Shown here: positions 38,292 to 46,202 of the stretch, piece after piece
Layout of the letters: each line of letters opens with the position of its first letter
Position numbering within the stretch: the first letter of the stretch is position 1
Source of the DNA: Arenibacter catalasegens
Lineage (GTDB): Bacteria > Bacteroidota > Bacteroidia > Flavobacteriales > Flavobacteriaceae
Direction of reading: 5' to 3'
Length of the DNA stretch: 64,000 bases
Assembly: GCF_002909235.1 (NCBI RefSeq)
Contig: NZ_PHQQ01000004.1
Location: forward strand, 1 to 64,000
The notes under the pieces: generated by a model
Told to the model about the DNA's origin: nothing
Database searches by the model: none
What the model saw: only the letters and a program-made list of their open reading frames with translations
Position numbers and translations under genes: made by a program

Positions 38292-41200
38292 TTAAAAGGT
38301 AAGTTTTAAGCCAAACAATACGGTTTTAACCGAGTATGTCATGTTATAGGAGTTTTGTAAGCCCGTTTCTGGGTCTGGTCCCTTGTAATCTGTAAATGTA
38401 AAGGGGTTTTGAACGTCCAATGACAAACGTAGGCTAGACATATTAAACTGGTCCATTAAGCTATCCGAAAAATTATATCCCAGACCAATGTTACTTATAC
38501 GAACAAAATCGAAGTTTTCAAAATACCACTCTCCAGGGTGCCCGTATTCAGGAGCTGGGTATTTTGCATCGGGATTATTAGGAGTCCAATAATCTAAATC
38601 CACTTTATTAAATTTACCATCGTCACCTTGAAAGGGGGCAAAATGTTGATAAAATTCAGAATGTCCCAGTACTCCTTGTCTTGTGTACATTTGTACACTA
38701 AAGTCCAAATTCTTATAGGCAAAGGTATTGGTCATACCTCCGGTCCATTCTGGTGAAATGGAACCTAAAACGACCTGATCATCTTGATTTATCAAGTTGT
38801 CATTGTTTTGGTCTACATACTTGTACTGCCCAGGGACTGCATTATAAACCGCTGCATCAGCGGCCTCGTTCAATTGCCAAATGCCTACTTTGTCATATGC
38901 GTAGATGGCATCAACGGCTTCTCCAATTTTAAGGACTCCATGACTTCCGAAAGGTATCTCATCCAAATCGCCATCCAATTTTAAGATTTCGTTGGTGTTC
39001 TTGGAAAAGTTGATACTGGATTTCCAAGAAAAGTCATCTGTTCTTACATTTACGGTATTTAAGGTAAGCTCTATCCCCTTGTTGCGGACAGATCCAAAAT
39101 TACCTACCGCACTACCAAATCCGGTTATAGATGACAATTGTCTATCAAGAATACTTCCTTCGGTTTCTTTATTATAATATTCAAACCCGAGTCGAACACG
39201 GTTATTGATCATGGCAAAATCCAATCCAAAGTTATATTCCTTAGAAATCTCCCATGTTAAATTACTATTCGATAATCCAGCTACTGACTTTCCGTTACCT
39301 TGGGCATCACCGAACAAGTAGTTGGTGTTATTTAAGAAAGAAAGTGAACTATAAGGTTGAACCGTGGTGTCATTACCGGATTCACCATAACTAAGCCGCA
39401 ATTTTAGATCGTTGATCCAGTCTACGGACTCCATGAAATTTTCTTCGCTAACTCTCCAGGCAAATGCTGCAGATGGGAAAAAGTTCCATTTGTTGCCTAC
39501 TGAAAGTTTTGATGAGCCATCATATCTACCAGTGAAGGTAAAAAGATATTTATCTTGGATATTGTAGTTTAATCGCCCTGCAAAAGAAGCCAGGGATTGT
39601 TTACCGTAAAAACTACCATAATCCCGTATATCGGTACCGGCTTGTGTGTTGTAGAACAAGTAGGCATCGGTATCAAAATTTCTTGTTTGAGTATCACTAC
39701 CTTCATTCTGGTTATAATATAAGGAAGAAATAAGGGTGGTTTTTAAGTTGTGTCCATTGAAGAGATCAAAATCAAAATCTACAATATTATCCCAAGTATA
39801 GGAAGTTCTAAATCGGGAATCATAGTGGGATTGAATTCGGCTAGCATCATTTCTAGAGGATTTTGTATATAAACCTCTGTATTCTCCAAATCTAGTAGTG
39901 CTAATATTGGGTGCAAATTGCGTTTTAAAATTGATCCAACTTGCAGGTTTGTAATTTAAAAAGACATTGGCAATTACATCCAAGGATTTAGTGTTTACCC
40001 TCCAAGCACCGTTTGCATCATAATAAGGATTGGCAAAACGTTGATCCTGATCATCGGGGAATAAGATTACTTCCCCTTCTTGGTCAAAAGAATTCACGGT
40101 AGGTGCCAATCTAAAAGTACTTCTAAATAGTTCCCTACTTCCTTCCTCCCTTTCGGAAAACGCCAAATAGGTTTTTATACCAACTGTAAGTTGATCGGTC
40201 ACCTTTTTTGAAAGTGAGGCACTTATATTATAGCGTTCGTACCCTTCAATGCCCATTACACCTTCATCACTAAGGTACCCAAGAGATCCGTTATAGGTTA
40301 ATCCATTACTACCTCCGGACATTCCAAGGGTGTGACTTGTTTGGACACCTGTTTTTCTATAGTCGCCCAACCAATCGGTATACCGCCCAGTAGCCACGTT
40401 ATTAGCTTCTTCATTGGATGACTGGAATTCTGTAGAACGATCAATAACAGCATTGTTATAGTCATCTACCGTTCCAAAATTACCATTGGAGAAAAGTCCA
40501 CGCCATGCTCTGGCCTTTAATAGGTCATCTATAAAAGCTACATATTCATCACCGGAATACATATCTGGAATATTAGTGGCGGAACGTAATCCAAAAGTAG
40601 ATTCATAGGAGAATACGGTCTTTCCTTCTACACCACTTTTGGTGGTAATTATAACAACACCATTGGCGCCACGTGAACCATATATTGCGGTTGCGGACGC
40701 ATCCTTTAAAATATCCATTTGTTCTATATCCGCTGGATTAAGAATATTGATATCTTCAAAAAATACACCATCAACAACATATAAAGGTTTGGATAAATCG
40801 TCTTCCAGGTTGTCACTTACGCCATCTCTACCGGCGTTATTGTTGGTAATAACCGTATTACCACGAATTTTTATTGATAGTGGGGCACCAGGTTTTGAGC
40901 TTAGGGCCCTAACATCTACACCTGCAACACGACCTTGCATTGCCTGACCTATATCAGTTTTTTTCTGTTCTGTCAGTGCCTCGGTATTTAAAGAGGCAAC
41001 CGCTCCTGTTAGATCGCTTTTCTTTACTGAACCATATCCAATGACCACCACTTCTTCAAGACCGGTGGCATCTTCGGCAAGGGTCACGGTGTAACTGGAA
41101 GAACCATCCAGGGTAATTTCTTTAGCCACATATCCTATATAGGATACCACCAACCGCGCATTGGTATTTTTTACTGAAATGGTAAAATTCCCATCAAAGT

Positions 41201-41360
41201 CGGCCACTACTCCATTGGTAGTGCCTTTTACTACTACGTTCGCCCCTGGGAGCGGAACATTTTGCTCATCCAATACTGTTCCCGTCACATTGGTCTGAGC
41301 CCAGGAAACAGTTGTGATACCCATCAGAAAGACTAGTATCAAAAGTTTAAGTTTCTTCAT
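38292..41360 (-). CDS. susC: SusC/RagA family TonB-linked outer-membrane transporter
   Basis: A 1022-residue TonB-dependent channel that imports the oligosaccharide captured by SusD. Order: signal peptide (about 1-21, ending SWAQ), carboxypeptidase-regulatory-like domain (about 24-95, GTVLDEQNVPLPGANVVVKGT), plug domain with EVVVIGYGSVKKSDLTGAV and the SusC signature DASATAIYGSRGANGVVIITTK, then a 22-strand barrel ending in Phe (VLFGLKLTF). There is no extra N-terminal STN domain, so signalling is left to the hybrid sensor rather than an ECF sigma pathway. It is the first gene of the locus transcript. Confidence 0.96.
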   Translation of the reverse strand: MKKLKLLILVFLMGITTVSWAQTNVTGTVLDEQNVPLPGANVVVKGTTNGVVADFDGNFTISVKNTNARLVVSYIGYVAKEITLDGSSSYTVTLAEDATGLEEVVVIGYGSVKKSDLTGAVASLNTEALTEQKKTDIGQAMQGRVAGVDVRALSSKPGAPLSIKIRGNTVITNNNAGRDGVSDNLEDDLSKPLYVVDGVFFEDINILNPADIEQMDILKDASATAIYGSRGANGVVIITTKSGVEGKTVFSYESTFGLRSATNIPDMYSGDEYVAFIDDLLKARAWRGLFSNGNFGTVDDYNNAVIDRSTEFQSSNEEANNVATGRYTDWLGDYRKTGVQTSHTLGMSGGSNGLTYNGSLGYLSDEGVMGIEGYERYNISASLSKKVTDQLTVGIKTYLAFSEREEGSRELFRSTFRLAPTVNSFDQEGEVILFPDDQDQRFANPYYDANGAWRVNTKSLDVIANVFLNYKPASWINFKTQFAPNISTTRFGEYRGLYTKSSRNDASRIQSHYDSRFRTSYTWDNIVDFDFDLFNGHNLKTTLISSLYYNQNEGSDTQTRNFDTDAYLFYNTQAGTDIRDYGSFYGKQSLASFAGRLNYNIQDKYLFTFTGRYDGSSKLSVGNKWNFFPSAAFAWRVSEENFMESVDWINDLKLRLSYGESGNDTTVQPYSSLSFLNNTNYLFGDAQGNGKSVAGLSNSNLTWEISKEYNFGLDFAMINNRVRLGFEYYNKETEGSILDRQLSSITGFGSAVGNFGSVRNKGIELTLNTVNVRTDDFSWKSSINFSKNTNEILKLDGDLDEIPFGSHGVLKIGEAVDAIYAYDKVGIWQLNEAADAAVYNAVPGQYKYVDQNNDNLINQDDQVVLGSISPEWTGGMTNTFAYKNLDFSVQMYTRQGVLGHSEFYQHFAPFQGDDGKFNKVDLDYWTPNNPDAKYPAPEYGHPGEWYFENFDFVRISNIGLGYNFSDSLMDQFNMSSLRLSLDVQNPFTFTDYKGPDPETGLQNSYNMTYSVKTVLFGLKLTF

Positions 41361-41464
41361 GTTTTACTTGAGTTTGTTATTTTTCTAGTGCTAAGCTAAT
41401 GTTAACAAAATGTGAAAGAATGGACATATTTCCCAAATACATGGAGGAATTGGTCAAAACCAAC

Positions 41465-41490
41465 AAAAGGGGGCCATTGGCCCCCTTTTT
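41465..41490 (-). terminator. intrinsic terminator after the DegT gene
   Basis: A perfect 11-bp stem, AAAAGGGGGCC / GGCCCCCTTTT, with an ATT loop, between the DegT stop and susC. The flanking A run (41465-41468) serves as the T tract on the minus strand. It separates the DegT unit from the susC transcript. Confidence 0.88.
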
Positions 41491-41571
41491 AGGTGTTAAT
41501 TGAATGTTGTTTTGATCTTTTTCTTAAAGTATTTTTCCTATTTCGAAGCTGAAATGTTAAAATTTTAAGAG

Positions 41572-42780
41572 TTATAGCGCCTTAGTAACGACAATATTTT
41601 GGAGAGCACTTACCATTTTTTTGGCTCTTTTGGTAACCTCCTCATCGGTCCATCCCAATTTGATTAGACAGGATATATTTCTACTTACCCAATGATCCGA
41701 TTTTGAGAAATCTGAATCTTTATAATTGGGAAGTCCGTTTGTAATTTCTTTGGAGAAACCATTCAGGCTTTTAAGGTCTCTAAGGTGTTCCCATTTTCTA
41801 TAATAATGCCAATTATTATTGAACCAATAGAAGCAGGCATCTACACTATTTTCAGAAAAAGCCTTGATCGTCTTTCTGGCCATTTCTTCTGTTGGGAGAT
41901 AAAAACTTAGAAATGAATAATTCTCTATACCATTTTCTGGGACACGTCTAAAGCTAATTTCAGGGATTTTTTCCAGAGCAGAACGTAAGACAGAATAATT
42001 TTTCTTCTGGGTGGCTATAAAATCGTCCAGACGTTCAATTTGCGCCAGACCAACGGCGGCATGTAATTCTGAGATCCTATAGTTATAGCCCAGGACAGGA
42101 TGGCCCTCCGCTCCCCTATCCTTTCCAATATGGTCATGACCATGATCGGAATATTGGTCGGCACTGATATAATATTCTTTGTTATTGGTAATAATAGCTC
42201 CACCTTCCCCGCAGGTAATGGTCTTTACATAGTCGAATGAAAAACATCCCAAATCTCCATAGCTGCCCAGGGGTTTACCTTCATAGCTGCCACCAATGGC
42301 TTGACAGGCGTCTTCCAAGAGCAATAGATTATGTTTGTCACATATGCTTTTTAAAGCTGCCAAATCTGCCATAGACCCGCACATATGTACAGGCATCACG
42401 GCTTTGGTTTTACTGGTAACAGCATTTTCAACTGCAGCGGGGTCTAATGTAAGGGTATCGTCAACATCTACCAAAATAGGAATAGCACCAACGGAAAGGA
42501 CTGCTTCAAAACTCGCAACAAAGGTAAAGGTGGGCAAAATAACTTCGTCCCCTGCCCCTACCTTTCCACAGGCCAAGGCTACGGTCAAGGCAGCGGTACC
42601 ACTGCTTAGCAGTTGTGCGTGATTCACCTGCATGCGTTTTTCCAGTGCCTTTTCCAATTCCTTTGCTTTCCAATGACCTTTCCTCATGCCATCAAAACCA
42701 TAGCGCATTAATACTCCTGAATCCAAAACGTCATTTAACTGTTCACGTTCCTTATCTCCAAAAAGCTCAAATCCTGGCAT
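41572..42780 (-). CDS. DegT/DnrJ/EryC1/StrS family PLP aminotransferase
   Basis: A 402-residue aspartate-aminotransferase-fold enzyme of the sugar aminotransferase family, which usually aminates nucleotide-linked keto-sugars. Visible are SSGTAALTVAL (PLP phosphate), the FTFVASFEAVLSVGA loop, LLLEDACQAIGGSYEG with the PLP Asp, and the Schiff-base Lys in FDYVKTITCGEGGAI. The C-terminal part is family-typical except for a longer insert near 320-350 (FYWFNNNWHYYRKWEH). It lies 56 bp after the nitroreductase gene, with a terminator after it. No nucleotide-sugar genes are adjacent, so the substrate is unknown. Confidence 0.88.
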   Translation of the reverse strand: MPGFELFGDKEREQLNDVLDSGVLMRYGFDGMRKGHWKAKELEKALEKRMQVNHAQLLSSGTAALTVALACGKVGAGDEVILPTFTFVASFEAVLSVGAIPILVDVDDTLTLDPAAVENAVTSKTKAVMPVHMCGSMADLAALKSICDKHNLLLLEDACQAIGGSYEGKPLGSYGDLGCFSFDYVKTITCGEGGAIITNNKEYYISADQYSDHGHDHIGKDRGAEGHPVLGYNYRISELHAAVGLAQIERLDDFIATQKKNYSVLRSALEKIPEISFRRVPENGIENYSFLSFYLPTEEMARKTIKAFSENSVDACFYWFNNNWHYYRKWEHLRDLKSLNGFSKEITNGLPNYKDSDFSKSDHWVSRNISCLIKLGWTDEEVTKRAKKMVSALQNIVVTKAL

Positions 42781-42836
42781 ATTTTAAAATGTATTTGTGA
42801 TTTATGATTTATGATTGATTGAATTTTATAGCTATA

Positions 42837-43469
42837 CTAGGGTATGTGGATGATGCTATCCTCTAGATCTCTTCGCACTTTTTTAAGGGTTGCAAACATA
42901 TCATCCATTGCTCTATATCCAACCGGAAGCACTAAGACTGAAGTTAATTTTAGTTTGTCCAGCCCTAACAACTCATCGTAGAACTTTGGCTGAAATCCTT
43001 CCATAGGACAGGCATCAATATCTTCCAAGGCACAAACGGTCAATAGGGTGCCCAAGGCCAAATAAGCCTGATTGGTAGCCCAACCCTTGACCTCTTCTCT
43101 TTCTTTTTTGGAAAAACTTTCTACCAAGGCACCTTTGAAGGGGTCAAGTATCTCATCTGAAGTATTTCTTATTTGTTGTACCCTAGCGAAATAGTCATGA
43201 ATAAATTTTTTGTCAATTTGTTTTTCAATACAAATAACAAAAACATGGGATGCTTCAGCCACTTGGTTTTGGTCAAAAGAGAACTTCACCAATTTCTTTT
43301 GTAGCTGTTTGTTGTCTACAACCAATAATTTAATGGGCTGTAAGCCATATGAAGTGGCCGTTAAATTAAAGGCCAGCTTCAATTTATCGAGCTTTTCCTT
43401 TGTCAAGAGCTTATCAGGATTAAATTTCTTTACCGCATAACGCCATTCCAATTTCTTAATAATATCCAA
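42837..43469 (-). CDS. nitroreductase family NAD(P)H-dependent oxidoreductase
   Basis: A 210-residue FMN-dependent nitroreductase of the NfsB/YdgI type. It starts WRYAVKKFNPDK with the phosphate-binding Arg and Lys, continues with LTATSYGLQPIKLLVV, and has the late ALGTLLTVCALEDIDACPMEGFQP, which contacts the isoalloxazine ring. It reduces nitro compounds or quinones in the cytoplasm and works as a dimer. It precedes the DegT gene by 56 bp on the same strand. Confidence 0.92.
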   Translation of the reverse strand: MDIIKKLEWRYAVKKFNPDKLLTKEKLDKLKLAFNLTATSYGLQPIKLLVVDNKQLQKKLVKFSFDQNQVAEASHVFVICIEKQIDKKFIHDYFARVQQIRNTSDEILDPFKGALVESFSKKEREEVKGWATNQAYLALGTLLTVCALEDIDACPMEGFQPKFYDELLGLDKLKLTSVLVLPVGYRAMDDMFATLKKVRRDLEDSIIHIP

Positions 43470-43827
43470 AGCTAATTTTCTTTTAGTTAAAATACCACAG
43501 TTTAATGGACATACAAATGACCACTATAATCAATAGAATTCTCACAATTCCGTCTCCTTTGTCTACAAGCTATCTTTTGACCCATCGTTGGGTGATGGAA
43601 GAAAGTGCCAACAATGCAAAAATAAGGTTATAGACATTAGAAAGCCACTGTATATACCAATAAATAAAAATGAAACCACCTGAAAGAAATGCTATTTTGA
43701 TGCTATAAACCCTTCAAAATAGTTTCTTAGGTGGTTTAAAAAAAAATAAGGCCTTCAATAGAATCTATCATTATTAAAATAATTAAATAAAAATTCGATT
43801 TTCTTTTAAAAAGAATAAAAAGGTTTC
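43470..43827. other. gene-free interval with a hydrophobic minus-strand frame
   Basis: Between the nitroreductase start and the tRNA promoter there is no intact gene. On the minus strand one frame (43713-43483, 77 codons) reads hydrophobic, helix-like sequence (FIFIYWYIQWL ... LIFALLALSSI ... ILLIIVVICM). It is broken by an in-frame TAG at 43572-43570 and lacks an upstream ATG; a TGA precedes it at 43716-43714. It could be a decayed small membrane protein or chance. A long hairpin overlaps its upstream end. Confidence 0.35.
43673..43737. repeat. long imperfect hairpin upstream of tRNA-Ser
   Basis: The left arm starts AAACCACCTGAAAGAAATG and ends CTATTTTGA. The right arm is its near reverse complement ending TTTCTTAGGTGGTTT, with about 24 paired bases, small bulges and a 12-nt loop. 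An A run follows on the plus strand and a T-rich stretch on the minus strand. It may terminate minus-strand transcription or be a small palindromic element. Confidence 0.7.
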
Positions 43828-43835
43828 TATATTTG
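43828..43835 (+). promoter_or_regulatory. -7 box of the tRNA-Ser promoter
   Basis: TATATTTG matches TAnnTTTG exactly, 85 bp before the tRNA. The next bases are GC-richer (CACCCGC), as often seen at tRNA starts. No clear TTG at -33 is visible. The transcript would include the broken tRNA-like copy as its leader. Confidence 0.55.
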
Positions 43836-43845
43836 CACCCGCTAA

Positions 43846-43894
43846 GGAGAAATGGCAGTCCCGATAGCTATCGGGAGGTCGAAGCGGCAAGAAC
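43846..43894 (+). pseudogene. broken tRNA-Ser-like copy interrupted by a palindrome
   Basis: GGAGAAATGGCAG (43846-43858) repeats the first 13 bases of the intact tRNA at 43913. It is followed by an 18-bp palindrome (43859-43876), then GGTCGAAGCGGCA, which resumes the tRNA sequence GGTCGAATGCGGCA with one base missing. Downstream similarity fades (CGCCTCC against CACCTCC). So the palindrome sits exactly where AGT of the D-arm should be. The copy cannot fold as a tRNA. Confidence 0.6.
43859..43876. repeat. 18-bp perfect palindrome TCCCGATAGCTATCGGGA
   Basis: A perfect inverted repeat with no loop, lying inside the broken tRNA-like copy. A close relative occurs at 60440-60457. Confidence 0.88.
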
Positions 43895-43912
43895 GCCTCC
43901 AAAGCATTGACT

Positions 43913-43997
43913 GGAGAAATGGCAGAGTGGTCGAATGCGGCAGTCTTGAAAACTGTTGAGGGTCACACCTCCGGGGGTTCGAATCCCTCTTTCTCCG
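43913..43997 (+). tRNA. tRNA-Ser (anticodon UGA)
   Basis: The acceptor arm GGAGAAA (43913-43919) pairs with TTTCTCC (43990-43996), with discriminator G. The anticodon loop is CTTGAAA, giving TGA, which reads UCA and related Ser codons. A long variable arm (class II) and the T-loop GGTTCGAATCC are present. The 3' CCA is not encoded. It is followed at once by a strong terminator. Confidence 0.95.
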
Positions 43998-44004
43998 CAA
44001 AAGG

Positions 44005-44040
44005 AAACCCACAACGAAAGTTGTGGGTTTTTTGTTTTTT
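44005..44040 (+). terminator. terminator of tRNA-Ser
   Basis: A perfect 10-bp stem, AAACCCACAA / TTGTGGGTTT, with a CGAAAG loop, followed by TTTGTTTTTT. It lies 8 bp after the tRNA. Confidence 0.92.
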
Positions 44041-44404
44041 GTAGCCTCTGAAGTTTACTTCAAGGAGGCGGAGGAAAACAAAAAACCTAACAAGCGCTAG
44101 CTTGTTTTGGTATTCCATGCTTGCCAGGGATTGCCTTCTGGGATGCACGCAGTGAATCCTTTTATTGGAATGAAAACAAAAATTTAACCCTATCTATTTT
44201 GGCAGGTTTTGGTAATCTAGGTTTGATCAAAATGGTTTTTCCATACTACTTTTAGTTTTGCAGATGTGGTCTTAGGTTGGAGGATTAATCCCCGCGATTC
44301 ATCGCCAACATTTTAAACGCAATCTTTCTGGATCTAAAACCCTTTTTCAATTAGGTTGGTTAAGCAGGTTCGTAGTATCAATTATGAGATTTGGTGTATT
44401 TTGA
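44026..44404. other. non-coding, hairpin-rich stretch downstream of tRNA-Ser
   Basis: No gene is seen. A 13-bp inverted repeat, GGTTTTTTGTTTT (44026-44038) with AAAACAAAAAACC (44075-44087), encloses the small palindrome TGAAGTTTACTTCA (44049-44062). It is followed by ACAAGCGCTAGCTTGT (44090-44105). The left arm reuses the terminator T tract. The remainder to 44404 is unstructured to my eye. Confidence 0.55.
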
Positions 44405-45040
44405 TCAATAATGTTTCAATGTAAAGTTCCAGTAATATTTTTTGAAAAGCCCAATGTATAAAAACAATGTCTTATGCCATATGGACAATTTTCTGTTGGA
44501 CTTAAGAGATGGTTTATTAAAATACCCTGTTATGCAATATATTTCCTTGACTCCCATTTCTTCTAATGTCTTGTAACATTGGTACCGCAGATAGGGCGCA
44601 AGATTTTTGCCCCTGTGTGCTTCAAAAGTGTAAAGATTGTAAATATATGCCTGATCTTTATTTAGTTTAAAGGTTCGCTGTTTATAGATTAAGTTTTGAC
44701 TTTTAGCGAATACCATAGCCACAATTTCACCCTTGTGCTTTAGGCCCATACACAAATGTCCTTCCTGAATGTCATTCTCTAATTTTCCTGATGCTATTCC
44801 CATGGCTTTATTCATGATTCCTACTTCATCTATTGTAATATGCACGACCCTATAGTCGTCAGGATTATCCTTAATCTGTGGTTCAGTGGTACGGGTAAAT
44901 TCTTCCTTATCCCAGTAATAAGGATAGATTTCCAGACCAAATCGGGTTAAAAAATTACTTAAAGTAAAAACGAAAAGCCCATTTCGAATTTTATTTCGGA
45001 TTATTAGTAATTTATAATACTTACTTCGCTCAATTACCAT
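44405..45040 (-). CDS. GNAT-like N-acetyltransferase
   Basis: A 211-residue protein without signal peptide. The central AYIYNLYTFEAHRGKNLAPYLRYQCYKTL (about 130-160) has the shape of GNAT motif A, with RGKNLA as the acetyl-CoA pyrophosphate loop, followed by the beta-strand KEIYCITG. The first 45 residues are basic and specific to this protein, and the C-terminus is rich in Lys, Tyr and Trp. Substrate unknown. It stands alone on the minus strand, with no clear promoter box in the 240-bp gap behind it. It could also belong to a FemAB-like branch of the same superfamily. Confidence 0.62.
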   Translation of the reverse strand: MVIERSKYYKLLIIRNKIRNGLFVFTLSNFLTRFGLEIYPYYWDKEEFTRTTEPQIKDNPDDYRVVHITIDEVGIMNKAMGIASGKLENDIQEGHLCMGLKHKGEIVAMVFAKSQNLIYKQRTFKLNKDQAYIYNLYTFEAHRGKNLAPYLRYQCYKTLEEMGVKEIYCITGYFNKPSLKSNRKLSIWHKTLFLYIGLFKKYYWNFTLKHY

Positions 45041-45281
45041 AATTGTATTTGTCCTTAATGTTGTGATCCCAATTGTTTTTATTTTTTTACTTTAGTAGAT
45101 ATTGCAGTGAATAATTATGTTTTTTCTTTAATTTTTCGGAATGGTCGGCGAGGATATGTTCCATAATGTAAACCCAATCTCTATGGTAATTAATCCCGTA
45201 ATTGAAAAATCCCTCAAAACAAGCTTATTTAATTTATCCCTGCCTTGATAGTCTATTGCAGGGTCATATTATTTTTGAATT

Positions 45282-45875
45282 TTATTTTTCTTTGAGCACA
45301 GCATCCACACTCAAGTCATGTTTGTCATTAACTTGTATAAATACTATGCTTGGGCGCTCTAGACCATAGTCGGTAATTAACAGCGACCAGGAAGCATTTA
45401 ATTGGATTGTACCTTCTGAAACAAGTTCTAAATTTATGGGAATGGTTATTTGTCTAGTAGTTCCAGCTAAGGAAAAATCGCCCTTAACCCGTACTGTCTG
45501 ATTAGCCTTTTTGTCAAAGTTAAAATCATCGATAAGTTTCCCATCAAAAACAACATCGGGATTTTTTTTCGCTTCAAGCAGCTCGTACATGTGTTCATCA
45601 CGTTTATCTTTATCTGTCTTTATGGATTTTACAGGCACCTTAAAAGCCACTTTTCCCGTTACAAAATTAATGGTCCCTTGTAACCGGTCCGACATGCCCA
45701 TATAGGAATTAAAGGGCATTTTTGCCTTGAAATTGGCATTGCCCTCCGTGGTGGTGTATACCTGTGCAAACGAGGTACTGCTACTCAGGAATAGTAACAA
45801 AGTAGCTAAGTGAAAAATCAATTTTTCGGATAGACTTAAAATCCTTTTTCTTTTAACTGTCATAAATTTCTTCAT
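45282..45875 (-). CDS. YceI family protein
   Basis: A 197-residue secreted lipocalin-like protein. A rather long signal peptide (cleavage near residue 38, SFAQ) precedes the YceI barrel, with NAKFKA-like FKAKMPFNSYMG, INFVTGKVAFKVPVKSI, KKNPDVVFDGKLID and VKGDFSLAGTTRQITIPI. Members bind polyisoprenoids or amphiphiles in the periplasm and are often stress-induced. It lies 327 bp after the copper cluster on the same strand, and this gap argues against it being part of that operon. Confidence 0.88.
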   Translation of the reverse strand: MKKFMTVKRKRILSLSEKLIFHLATLLLFLSSSTSFAQVYTTTEGNANFKAKMPFNSYMGMSDRLQGTINFVTGKVAFKVPVKSIKTDKDKRDEHMYELLEAKKNPDVVFDGKLIDDFNFDKKANQTVRVKGDFSLAGTTRQITIPINLELVSEGTIQLNASWSLLITDYGLERPSIVFIQVNDKHDLSVDAVLKEK

Positions 45876-46202
45876 AAGTTTAAGTTTTATTTCAACTGTT
45901 TTTTTTGATTCTTATCTAAGCCGAACATATGGCTAATACCAATTAATTAATTAATTAATTAATTGGTGTTGGGCAGTCAACAGTAAAATAATTAATCTAA
46001 TGATACCATCTTATAAATGGAGTTTTTTTCAATTGTTTCATCACATGTTCCACAGCCCCAAAAATTTTAACAAAGCACAATTTAAAATAATTAGTATATA
46101 TCGCTATTCTGTACTGTACGGCAAAATATAAAATAGCTATCCTTTTAAAGAGCTAAGCCAGGAGAATAAAACCCTATGGATAGATTTTCTTCTTTCTTTC
46201 AT
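45876..46202. other. gap between the copper cluster and the YceI gene
   Basis: No gene is seen. It contains a 30-bp perfect palindrome at 45938-45967 made of repeated TTAA units closed by ACC/GGT, continued by a near-match (AAT/GTT). The rest is AT-rich, with no convincing promoter box. Confidence 0.6.
45938..45967. repeat. AATT-repeat palindrome
   Basis: ACC, then repeated AATT units, then GGT: 30 bp, perfectly symmetric about 45952/45953. It could be a low-complexity cruciform-prone tract or a terminator-like hairpin upstream of the YceI gene. Confidence 0.7.

Noticed and set aside
41572-43469. DegT and nitroreductase genes as part of the polysaccharide locus
   Set aside because: A perfect terminator separates them from susC, and neither has a role that fits glycan use here.
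43846-43925. Second functional tRNA upstream of tRNA-Ser
   Set aside because: The copy lacks anticodon and T arms and contains a palindrome in the D arm, so it cannot fold; kept only as a pseudogene.
43963-44148. Minus-strand 61-codon frame ending EGFEPPEV
   Set aside because: It overlaps the tRNA-Ser and its terminator; this peptide ending is a known artefact of translating tRNA-Ser genes.
45282-45875. YceI gene as eleventh gene of the copper operon
   Set aside because: A 327-bp gap with a palindrome lies between, and YceI proteins are not tied to copper.
45938-45967. AATT-repeat palindrome as a regulator operator
   Set aside because: Simple-sequence tract with no linked promoter box; symmetry follows from the repeat unit.
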